From Aerococcaceae bacterium NML190073 (GTDB taxonomy: Bacteria > Bacillota > Bacilli > Lactobacillales > Aerococcaceae), in the NCBI GenBank assembly GCA_026131555.1, contig JAMXJH010000005.1, forward strand, positions 1 through 64,000: 64,000 nt of DNA, written 5' to 3'. Below the pieces are notes generated by a model. It was not told the DNA's origin. It saw only the letters and a list, made by a program, of their open reading frames with translations, and searched no databases. Positions 47,509 through 54,094 of this stretch are shown one piece after another (the stretch's first letter is position 1; the number at the start of each line of letters is the position of its first letter). The position numbers and the translations under genes are program-made.

Positions 47509-48369
47509 ATGGATATTGATAAAAAAGATGTAGGTTTACGCATAAAATCAATAAGACAAAACAAGGGCATGAACTTAGAAGAATTTGGAAAGCTGTTTAG
47601 CGTTAGCAAAAGCAATGTGTCTCATTGGGAGGCAGGTAACACACTTCCAAATGCTGAACGACTAAAAGCTATTGCAAAAATAGGTGATGTCACAGTAGAT
47701 GAGTTGCTATATGGTCCCATCAAAGAAAAAATATTAAAAAGCCTCTTTAAGCTGGCACCTAAATACAATTTTGAACTGACGGCTAACAACATAGATAGCA
47801 TCTGCGATAATATCTTGGATACTTTTGATTTGATTGGAATAGATGCTACAATTTTAAATGATATAGACAACATCGTCACTGCTGAAATTTTCACTTTTAC
47901 GCCAATGCTTAAGCAAGAAACGTCCTTTATTAATGACAAAAACACCTTAGTGAGCAAACTAGCTCAGGATATAATGCTGTTCGAACAAGAAAAACGAAAA
48001 GCGATATCAAATGATGCCTCATACGATGATATAGCCTATTACGATACGTTTATTAACGCATATAGACAACAATTGGACAATCTGAACGATGGTAATAATC
48101 AAGATGTTATCATACACAATGGTACTATCTATGTTCTGATTCCTGATAAGAATGATCTGAACCCTGAAAATATCAGACTTTCTCTGATATTCTTCAAAGG
48201 CATCAAAGTAGAGCAAATTAGCCAAGGAGAAATTCGTTTAATCTACCAAGACAAGCTGGAATCCCTTTCGCAACTTATACGCACCATTAAGAGACACCAC
48301 GACTACAACATTAATATTTCATTAACTGATGCCGATTGGAACGACATTGACCAGCTGACTACCTCATAG
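47509..48369 (+). CDS. CI-type repressor, element 1
   Basis: 286 aa from the ATG at 47509. N-terminal XRE domain GLRIKSIRQNKGMNLEEFGKLFSVSKSNVSHWEAGNTLPNAERLKAIAKIGDVTVDELLYG. The C-terminal 210 residues lack the Ser/Lys self-cleavage residues of LexA-type repressors, so induction is more likely by a helper-phage protein binding the repressor (as in staphylococcal islands) than by RecA; this is inference. The XRE part is very close to that of element 2 while the rest differs. Confidence 0.85.
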   Translation: MDIDKKDVGLRIKSIRQNKGMNLEEFGKLFSVSKSNVSHWEAGNTLPNAERLKAIAKIGDVTVDELLYGPIKEKILKSLFKLAPKYNFELTANNIDSICDNILDTFDLIGIDATILNDIDNIVTAEIFTFTPMLKQETSFINDKNTLVSKLAQDIMLFEQEKRKAISNDASYDDIAYYDTFINAYRQQLDNLNDGNNQDVIIHNGTIYVLIPDKNDLNPENIRLSLIFFKGIKVEQISQGEIRLIYQDKLESLSQLIRTIKRHHDYNINISLTDADWNDIDQLTTS

Positions 48370-48383
48370 AAAGGAGCACGCAC

Positions 48384-49052
48384 ATGACTTACACACAAAA
48401 ATACCTTGATGATATACTTGTTAGAATGGCGTACCATTCTAGCGGTATCGAAGGTAACACCATTTCATTACCTGAAACGGTATCAATCATCTTAGAGAAT
48501 ACCCTGCCACAAAAAGGCAAAAGCATCCGGGAGTTTTACGAGATTGAGAACCATAAGCAAGCATTCCATTATTTAATGGACTTATTAAGCGGGCAAGAAA
48601 CGATTTCGATTCATGCCCTATTAACTATCCATTCATTGCTTACAGACCGCCTACAGCATGATAAGGGACACTTTAAGACACAACAGAATGCGATTATAGG
48701 GGCAGAATTCAAAACAGCCACACCTCATGAAACACCACACTTAATGCAACAGTGGGTAGACAATACTAACTACCGCTTGCAACACGCAGATAGTGAACAG
48801 ACAATCCTTGAGACACTAGCCGATACACATATTCAATTTGAACGCATACACCCGTTTTCAGACGGTAATGGGCGTGTTGGACGTTTAGTATTGCTATACC
48901 TCTCAATGCTTTATCTAAGCGCTCCTGTGATTATTTCAAGAGATAATCGCGCTGAATACATGGAATTACTTGCTAATCAGGATGTAAACGGACTAGCTTC
49001 CATGCTAAAACAATCACTAGACTATGAACGTGAACGTATAGGAACTATGTAA
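48384..49052 (+). CDS. Fic-domain protein with N-terminal inhibitory motif
   Basis: 222 aa. The active-site motif is complete: IHPFSDGNGRVGRLVLLYL near residue 160. An inhibitory helix motif of the S-xxx-E-G type is in YHSSGIEGNTISLPE near residues 17-25, so the enzyme should be autoinhibited until released. Fic enzymes transfer AMP or other nucleotides to target proteins. It follows the repressor by 15 bases (AAAGGAG site), so it is expressed in the quiescent state. No such gene in element 2. Confidence 0.9.
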   Translation: MTYTQKYLDDILVRMAYHSSGIEGNTISLPETVSIILENTLPQKGKSIREFYEIENHKQAFHYLMDLLSGQETISIHALLTIHSLLTDRLQHDKGHFKTQQNAIIGAEFKTATPHETPHLMQQWVDNTNYRLQHADSEQTILETLADTHIQFERIHPFSDGNGRVGRLVLLYLSMLYLSAPVIISRDNRAEYMELLANQDVNGLASMLKQSLDYERERIGTM

Positions 49053-49078
49053 ATCCTTTTACTTATAAATTATCATCT

Positions 49079-49120
49079 TGCATCAACTGGGTAGCCATCC
49101 CCACACGATGCGCCTTTTTA
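49079..49120 (+). terminator. Conserved two-stem terminator before int, element 1
   Basis: GCATC ... GATGC outer stem, GGG-TAGCCAT-CCC inner stem, then GCCTTTTTA. Nearly the same sequence and structure precede the integrase of element 2 (58081-58119). Confidence 0.75.
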
Positions 49121-49121
49121 C

Positions 49122-49134
49122 TCACTCTGGCGGG
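49122..49134 (+). repeat. Regulatory-module tag, element 1, copy B
   Basis: TCACTCTGGCGGG, second copy of the 46205-46217 tag, between the terminator and the integrase ribosome site. Confidence 0.7.
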
Positions 49135-49155
49135 CAAGTAGAAAGGAATCAAATA

Positions 49156-50298
49156 ATGATTAAAAAATATACAAAAAAAGACGGTACAACCGCCTATATG
49201 TTCGTTGCTTACCTTGGTGTAGATCCACTAACCGGAAAGCAGAAACGAGCCAAAAAACAAGGTTTTAAGACGAAACGAGAAGCAAGTATAGCAGAAGCCA
49301 AGCTACAAGCAGAAGTACAAGCAAACGGCTTTAATAGCCATTTGAACATTACCTTTGATGAAGTTGCTGATTTATGGCTTGAACAATACAAGTTAGACGT
49401 ACGAGAAAGCAGCTACAATGTGGTGTATCACATGGTAAAGAATGAATATTCCAAGAAGTTCGGCAAAATGAAAGTACGCTCGATAACGTCTATCTACTGC
49501 CAAAAGATACTGAATGAGTGGCATAGCAAGTACGCCACTTTTCGCAAGTATAAGACTTATGCTAAACAAATACTTGCCTATGCCGTTCAATTAGGCGTGA
49601 TCAACGTGAACCCATTTGAGAACGTCCGGACACCTAGAACCAAGGATACAGCTCAAACAGAAGAATTGTTGTACTATACCACTGACGAACTACAACAATT
49701 CCTGCAGTATGTGGAACAAGAGGATGATCTGATGTACAGCGTCATCTTTCGTCTACTCGCATTCACCGGCATGCGTAAAGGTGAGTTAATGGCTCTGACG
49801 TGGCGAGATATTGACTTCAAAACCAAACAACTGGAGATTAATAAAACCATCGCTTACGGTAGGCACAACAAGCAAATCGTTAACCCACCTAAAACGAAGA
49901 ATAGTAATCGAACGATTAGCATTGATGAAAAAACAATCAACTACCTACAGCGTTGGAAACTACACCAGCAACGAGAGTTGTTTAGTCATGGCCATAAATT
50001 GAACCAAAGTAACCAACTTGTTTTTTCAAACGTCATCACTAATCAAGCGTTATCCAATATGACGATTACCAAGCGGATGAATGGCATTTGCGAGAAGTAC
50101 AATTTCAAGCGCATTCGTATCCACGGGTTTAGGCACACCCACTGCAGTCTACTCTTTGAAGCTGGGTTATCCGTAAAAGAGGTACAAGCTCGGCTAGGAC
50201 ATTCAGACATAAAAACCACACTGGATATTTACACTCACGTCACTGAAAAACAACGTGAGGAAAGTGCGGAAAAGTTTGCTAAATACGTCAATTTTTAG
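49156..50298 (+). CDS. Tyrosine integrase of element 1
   Basis: 380 aa from the ATG at 49156 (AAAGGA). N-terminal arm-binding domain (KKDGTTAYMFVAYLGVDPLTGKQKRAKKQGFKTKREA), a SAM-like core domain, and the catalytic domain with Arg in FTGMRKGELMALTW, HxxR in RIHGFRHTHCSLLFE, His in LGHSDIKTT and Tyr in LDIYTHV. It lies beside attR with arm sites 6-23 bases past its stop. Confidence 0.95.
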   Translation: MIKKYTKKDGTTAYMFVAYLGVDPLTGKQKRAKKQGFKTKREASIAEAKLQAEVQANGFNSHLNITFDEVADLWLEQYKLDVRESSYNVVYHMVKNEYSKKFGKMKVRSITSIYCQKILNEWHSKYATFRKYKTYAKQILAYAVQLGVINVNPFENVRTPRTKDTAQTEELLYYTTDELQQFLQYVEQEDDLMYSVIFRLLAFTGMRKGELMALTWRDIDFKTKQLEINKTIAYGRHNKQIVNPPKTKNSNRTISIDEKTINYLQRWKLHQQRELFSHGHKLNQSNQLVFSNVITNQALSNMTITKRMNGICEKYNFKRIRIHGFRHTHCSLLFEAGLSVKEVQARLGHSDIKTTLDIYTHVTEKQREESAEKFAKYVNF

Positions 50299-50303
50299 GT
50301 GGA

Positions 50304-50321
50304 ACGTAACTAAAACGTAAC
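50304..50321. repeat. Right arm-type integrase sites of element 1
   Basis: ACGTAAC at 50304-50310 and 50315-50321, matching the pair at 37966-37984 at the other end of the island. Confidence 0.7.
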
Positions 50322-50334
50322 TATAAACAAAAAC

Positions 50335-50400
50335 AACACCCTAGAAATGTTGATTTAACAACGTTTCTAAGGTGTATCTTGTTATGAATATTAACCTAAT
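50335..50400. repeat. attR of element 1 joined to attL of element 2
   Basis: 50335-50385 repeats 37793-37843 exactly, including the rpsD-type terminator hairpin. TTAACCTAAT (50391-50400) then repeats the rpsD end. To its right the sequence no longer matches the rpsD gene, because element 2 begins here. Confidence 0.85.
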
Positions 50401-50504
50401 ATAAATTAGCTTAAAAATAATGCTCATACAGATACTGAAATAGCTATTTACACCTATTTCAAACGTATTTATCGCTCAATGACGTTCATAGGTGTATAAC
50501 ACCA

Positions 50505-50523
50505 TCTAAACCATTATCTAAAC
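50505..50523. repeat. Left arm-type integrase sites of element 2
   Basis: TCTAAAC at 50505-50511 and 50517-50523, 12 bp apart, equal in sequence and spacing to 59296-59314 at the other end. The rest of 50401-50570 has no gene that I can see. Confidence 0.7.
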
Positions 50524-50570
50524 ACATTCACGCCCCCATAACGATTACACTCATCATACAAGTTAAACCT

Positions 50571-50765
50571 CTACATTATGATGCGCACCTTAATTACGCC
50601 ATCTTCATCAGGTTCTTGTTTCATATCTTCCTGATATTCCTCAAATTCAATTTTCGCCCATTCAGGCGCATCATCTCGAATAGTATTTCTGCCATCTTCG
50701 TCTATTGTCCAATATTTTATTCCTTTAGGCTCTAACATCATGGCTTCAATACCTATCCTTTTCAA
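50571..50765 (-). CDS. Small acidic protein at the distal end of element 2
   Basis: 64 aa if started at a TTG (50765) behind GAGGAAAAGTTA; an ATG pair at 50741 is an alternative. Contains YWTIDEDGRNTIRDDAPEWAKIEFEEYQED; strongly acidic. An 18-bp copy of its ribosome site and start (CAATAACTTTTCCTCGCT on the plus strand) is repeated 34 bp upstream. Unknown function. Confidence 0.5.
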   Translation of the reverse strand: MKRIGIEAMMLEPKGIKYWTIDEDGRNTIRDDAPEWAKIEFEEYQEDMKQEPDEDGVIKVRIIM

Positions 50766-50828
50766 TAACTTTTCCTCGCTCGTATCTGCATAAACTCAAT
50801 AACTTTTCCTCGCTATCATTGTTTTTCT

Positions 50829-50876
50829 CCTCACTTTCCCTTATAATGAGGTAGAGCCTTAGGGGGCGAACCCCCT
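50829..50876. repeat. GC-rich hairpin and adjacent inverted repeat
   Basis: AGGGGGCGAACCCCCT (50861-50876) is a perfect six-base stem with a four-base loop; CCTCA (50829-50833) and TGAGG (50847-50851) form a second inverted repeat next to it. It sits alone in a 210-base gap without genes. It could be a structured RNA end or a nicking site. Confidence 0.5.
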
Positions 50877-50972
50877 TTGACCCTTGAACAACTTTAACGG
50901 TGTTTCCTGCGTGGGTTACGTTGTCTAGGTTGTTCTTTTTGTTTTTTGCCTATTACATCATAAAATCCATAC

Positions 50973-51010
50973 AAAAACAGGCTTAGATTTCGTTATCTTA
51001 AGCCTGTTTT
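50973..51010 (-). terminator. Terminator of the late module, element 2
   Basis: ACAGGCTTA / TAAGCCTGT stem and T-run on the minus strand, after the stop at 51026. Confidence 0.85.
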
Positions 51011-51025
51011 AATTTGCATATGCTC

Positions 51026-51832
51026 CTAAAAAAGCCCGTCGAACATACTCTTTTTACCCACTTCGGTTAACGAACCAGTAAAGGCTCGATTTTTGTAAGG
51101 CTTGACGATTTCATGAGCTTCAAAACGCAAGTACTGCCCCACTGATACCATACTATTTGGAAGCTCTGCAATCGGATGCTCATAGGCATCTAATGGATGA
51201 TGGAGCTTAACGCTCTTATCCCCCGCCATGTTGATTAACTCTAGCGCTTCAAGATTGTAGTTATATTTCTTCGCCAAAAATAACTTGTTATCTCCGCCAT
51301 TGTCTAAATTCAACGCTGTCTGAATATACATTAAATCTGACGGCTGTAATTTGTCTAATCTTGATTCTGTCTTAAGTTCTTTCTTCGCTCGTTCAACGAT
51401 ACCCTTTTCAGTGTCATAAATCGCTTGACGTATCTCACGTTGTTTATCTCCTACTAAATTTAATTGCTCGATACATTTTTTTCGCTCGATTTCATGGGCT
51501 GTAGCACGGTCCGTGTCCGCAATTCTTTCATAGTCTTTTCTTTGCTCTACACTCAAATCTTCATACTTTGATAAACCTAAAAACGCCTTAGCTCCAACCA
51601 GTACACTATCATCACGTTCTAATCGCTGACTAAATGAATAGAACTCATCTCGGATTGACTTCACTGTTTCGTAACTCTCATTAAGCTCTTGCTCCAACTC
51701 TTTTAGTTTACTTAGCTCGGTATAATCAGCGTATTTCTTAATAACCTCCTCCCTGTCCAGTGTTCCTCGTGGTGCATCCACTTGAATTATATGTGCCGTA
51801 TTTATGTTCTCTTTATAGTTTTCTTTACTCAT
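51026..51832 (-). CDS. Unknown 268-aa protein at the late end of element 2
   Basis: Start at 51832. An acidic, helical N-terminal two-thirds (coiled-coil-like ELSKLKELEQELNESYETVKSI), then a C-terminal part rich in beta and turns (VSVGQYLRFEAHEIVKPYKNRAFTGSLTEVGKKSMFDGLF). I do not recognise it. It stands where element 1 has its terS-like and coiled-coil genes, right after the conserved 55-aa gene, so a packaging or helper-interference role is a reasonable guess and no more. Confidence 0.7.
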   Translation of the reverse strand: MSKENYKENINTAHIIQVDAPRGTLDREEVIKKYADYTELSKLKELEQELNESYETVKSIRDEFYSFSQRLERDDSVLVGAKAFLGLSKYEDLSVEQRKDYERIADTDRATAHEIERKKCIEQLNLVGDKQREIRQAIYDTEKGIVERAKKELKTESRLDKLQPSDLMYIQTALNLDNGGDNKLFLAKKYNYNLEALELINMAGDKSVKLHHPLDAYEHPIAELPNSMVSVGQYLRFEAHEIVKPYKNRAFTGSLTEVGKKSMFDGLF

Positions 51833-51854
51833 TAACAATTCTCCTTTTCTCTAC

Positions 51855-52022
51855 CTAAGTTCTCTTGTACCACACTAACGCCGTATAGTGACCGTTACGG
51901 TGCTTAATATAGTGCGCTCGTGTAAATCTAAAATCATATTGCTTCAACTCCTGTTTGAAGTCCACCACTTCCTCGTCTATCCCTTGTTTGCTATCACTGT
52001 ATAACAATCGGATGCACTTCAT
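51855..52022 (-). CDS. Conserved 55-aa island protein (copy 2)
   Basis: 55 aa from the ATG at 52022 (GGAGGGAGG). Begins MKCIRLLYSDSKQGIDEEV; differs from the element 1 copy at five positions only (Leu6, Val20, Tyr29, Lys53, Thr55 by my count). It overlaps the sigma-like gene by four bases exactly as copy 1 does. Confidence 0.8.
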   Translation of the reverse strand: MKCIRLLYSDSKQGIDEEVVDFKQELKQYDFRFTRAHYIKHRNGHYTALVWYKRT

Positions 52023-52486
52023 AGCCTCCCTCCTAATTCCAAATACTGATTACCGTAATAACGCTCAAATACGCCACTGTTTAACATTTCATCCACAAAC
52101 AGCCGTGAATGCGCCTGTTTCGCCTCTTTTAACCGTCTGCTTAATTGTGCAGTAGATACTCCCATCTCGCTCGCTATCAGCTTTCTAGGGCATCCATCTT
52201 GCGTATAACAATACATAGGGGTTCCAAGCAATAAGCTGTATTTTTTATGCTTTATCCGTTCAGCCTCACGTATCGTTACATCTTGGAAGTACACCCTAAT
52301 CAACAACTGCCGTTGCGCATCATCCAACGCTTTCAAAGTCTGCATGAATATCCTAAAGGTTTCCTGATTTCTCCCGTCCAACTGCTCCGTATACTCATAA
52401 CAGATACGCCAACGAATAAGGACAAATCTGTAAATACGCTCACACCAGCCACGCCAAAACTTAATAACTTCTTCATCATGCTCCAT
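52019..52486 (-). CDS. Sigma/ArpU-like late regulator of element 2
   Basis: 155 aa. LKALDDAQRQLLIRVYFQDVTIREAERI and CPRKLIASEMGVSTAQLSRRLKEAKQ are the helical region and helix-turn-helix of a sigma-region-4-like protein. Shares position and layout with 41664-42248 but little sequence. AAGGGGG site before the ATG. Probably switches on late island genes. Confidence 0.65.
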   Translation of the reverse strand: MEHDEEVIKFWRGWCERIYRFVLIRWRICYEYTEQLDGRNQETFRIFMQTLKALDDAQRQLLIRVYFQDVTIREAERIKHKKYSLLLGTPMYCYTQDGCPRKLIASEMGVSTAQLSRRLKEAKQAHSRLFVDEMLNSGVFERYYGNQYLELGGRL

Positions 52487-52487
52487 G

Positions 52488-52964
52488 CTATACGTACCCC
52501 CTTAACAACTCCTCAAATTCACCCTTTAAAACATTGATTTCACCTAAAGCCCCACCATCATCCTCAAAAGCAACACCATGATACTTAAACGCCATATACT
52601 GCTCAATTTCGCATAAATCACTGTACACCCTACGTTCCAATGGTGTTACGTATTCATCGCATACCGCCCGTTTAAGCACTTCTAACTCATCTCTAGCTAA
52701 ACACCCTACAAATAGTTTCCAACGCTCTAATAGGCGCTTTATTTTAACGTTAACACGTTCCTCCTGTATCGTTATAATTAAAGTGGCTTGTTCAGGCGTG
52801 TAACTACGCTCATAACCTCGATTATCACGGTCTACCTGCATTCCACCCACAATCGAATGATGCGCATAAAACGTAGGGCTGATACTTGTTATATAGCGCT
52901 CTAAAGACGCTATACGCCTCGGTATGGCTAAATAATCTTGTATTAACTCTTTTACCTCATCCAC
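52488..52964 (-). CDS. First late-module protein of element 2
   Basis: 158 aa from a GTG at 52964 behind GGAGGGTTGA; the frame upstream runs into the hairpin. Helical, VDEVKELIQDYLAIPRRIASLERYI, with a HSIVGGMQVDRDNRGYERSYTPE segment recalling its counterpart in element 1 (42252-42740). Unknown function. Confidence 0.7.
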   Translation of the reverse strand: MDEVKELIQDYLAIPRRIASLERYITSISPTFYAHHSIVGGMQVDRDNRGYERSYTPEQATLIITIQEERVNVKIKRLLERWKLFVGCLARDELEVLKRAVCDEYVTPLERRVYSDLCEIEQYMAFKYHGVAFEDDGGALGEINVLKGEFEELLRGYV

Positions 52965-52984
52965 TCTCAACCCTCCAAATAAAC

Positions 52985-53024
52985 GCAAAAGAGCGCACAA
53001 AAGCACAATGCTCCTGTACGCCCT
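52985..53024 (-). promoter_or_regulatory. Terminator-type attenuator before the late module, element 2
   Basis: Minus strand AGGGCGTAC pairs with GTGCGCTCT, inner stem AGGAGC / GCTTTT, then CTTTTGCG. Compared with 42761-42801, one A-U pair became G-C and one G-C became G-U, so pairing is kept while bases change. Confidence 0.7.
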
Positions 53025-53052
53025 ATGGTTGTTCCATTCGGTACGTGTCCTA

Positions 53053-53319
53053 TTACTCGTATATATTTTTTCGGTGTCCTACTTCAAGGGCTAGGATAAT
53101 TAACTTGTCATCCTGAATGTCGCATATAATACGATATGCCCCTACACGATAACGCCATAGTCCTTTTTTATCGCCTACTAATGCCTTACCGTGCTGGCGT
53201 GGGTTACTTAACCCATCTAAACGCTTTTTCATTTCGTTAGCCAGCATTAACCCAACGTGCTTATCCAGCTTCTTAATCTGCTTTCTAGCACCCTCACTCA
53301 ATACAAGTCTATAAGTCAT
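53053..53319 (-). CDS. RelE/ParE-family toxin
   Basis: 88 aa. MTYRLVLSEGARKQIKKLDKH, then a KALVGDKKGLWRYRVGAYRIICDIQDDKLIILALEVGHRKNIYE core typical of RelE-type mRNA interferases, including the Arg residues of the RYRVGAYR segment. Overlaps its antitoxin gene by 11 bases. Lies inside the replication/late operon of element 2. Confidence 0.9.
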   Translation of the reverse strand: MTYRLVLSEGARKQIKKLDKHVGLMLANEMKKRLDGLSNPRQHGKALVGDKKGLWRYRVGAYRIICDIQDDKLIILALEVGHRKNIYE

Positions 53320-53536
53320 TTTCTAACTCCTTAATAAAGTCATCGATAGAGTGAGTTACGGGATTTTTCTCAAATGCCTCCAATGCACGAATGCCAGTTT
53401 CATAGTCAATAATATCCTCAATTCGCTCTGATAAAGCACTCTTAAACAACTCTGACAACTTACGCCCTGTTAAATCAGCATAACCTCTGAATAGCGCTTC
53501 TTCTTTCTCATTCAGTCTTATCGTCACTGTTGCCAT
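53309..53536 (-). CDS. RelB-family antitoxin
   Basis: 75 aa. N-terminal ribbon-helix-helix (MATVTIRLNEKEEALFRGYADLTGRKLSELFKSALSERI) and an acidic toxin-binding tail ending IDDFIKELENDL. First gene of the pair with GGAGGGAT site; would stabilise the island in the host. Confidence 0.9.
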   Translation of the reverse strand: MATVTIRLNEKEEALFRGYADLTGRKLSELFKSALSERIEDIIDYETGIRALEAFEKNPVTHSIDDFIKELENDL

Positions 53537-53587
53537 GAATATCCCTCCTTATCCGTGAACACATTGTAACACACTATCTTTTAACTG

Positions 53588-53770
53588 TCAATCTAGCTTA
53601 AACGTCGCTTTTCTATCAATCAGCTTAGGTTTACCATTCTGATAATGAATAGTGAGTGTCCCGTATTTAGGAGGATGCATCGCTACTTTTCTACCGTCTT
53701 CAACGTGCAATGAATGCCCCTCTTTCAAGACTTGCTCCAATTCAATCTCATTGTTTTTTTCTATCTCCAT
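53588..53770 (-). CDS. DUF3954/XtrA-like small protein, element 2
   Basis: 60 aa. VEDGRKVAMHPPKYGTLTIHYQNGKPKLID has the same strand-PPxxGxxxxxYxxGK pattern as 42819-42977 of element 1. The N-terminus is Glu/Asn-rich. It starts beside the iteron array, with GGAGGTGCG upstream. Confidence 0.65.
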   Translation of the reverse strand: MEIEKNNEIELEQVLKEGHSLHVEDGRKVAMHPPKYGTLTIHYQNGKPKLIDRKATFKLD

Positions 53771-53788
53771 TTCGCACCTCCTTTCCGT

Positions 53789-53953
53789 GTTCTTTTTTAG
53801 GTCGTCCGAAATGTCGTGATACGTTCTTTTTTAGGGGCGGAAGAAATGGAAGTTACGCTTTTTTTAAGGACTGCCGAAACTGCCGGATACTCTTTTTTTA
53901 TGGACTCAGAAATGGCAGGATACTCTTTTCAGTGTCACAAATGTAACGATAAC
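53789..53953. other. Iteron array, probable replication origin of element 2
   Basis: Five imperfect direct repeats in a row: 53789-53822, 53823-53856, 53857-53890 (34 bp each), 53891-53923 (33 bp) and 53924-53953 (30 bp). Each begins with TCTTTTTT or similar and ends GATAC, GTTAC or GATAAC. An AT-rich region follows to 54090. It lies directly behind the helicase loader gene, as origins do in such islands. Confidence 0.75.
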
Positions 53954-54094
53954 CTCCAAAATCTCATCATAGCGTTATGAGTTAAATAAACACTTGTTTT
54001 AGGCATTTTGCCATCAAGCTATGTATTTATATTATCTATAGTCTAATCGCTCTAATACACGCCTCTATGGCTCAATTTTAGCTATGTTTGCTCC

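Larger units (their letters stand above)
37793..50400. mobile_element. Element 1: PICI-like island at rpsD 3' end
   Basis: Bounded by a perfect 51-bp direct repeat (37793-37843 and 50335-50385), each followed by the rpsD end TTAACCTAAT. Inside, matched integrase arm sites (ACGTAAC twice) lie near both ends. Gene order from the right: integrase, Fic, CI-like repressor, divergent Cro, winged helix regulator, excisionase-like, primase-helicase, iteron origin, small genes, sigma-like regulator, conserved 55-aa protein, small-terminase-like gene, then cargo (HD hydrolase, AbiF). No virion genes. This is the plan of phage-inducible chromosomal islands; induction by a helper phage is inferred. Confidence 0.88.

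Noticed and set aside
53710-53946. Open frame on the plus strand at the iterons
   Set aside because: It is a translation of the iteron array (repeated FFF..GRNG), overlaps the DUF3954-like gene and has no ribosome site.
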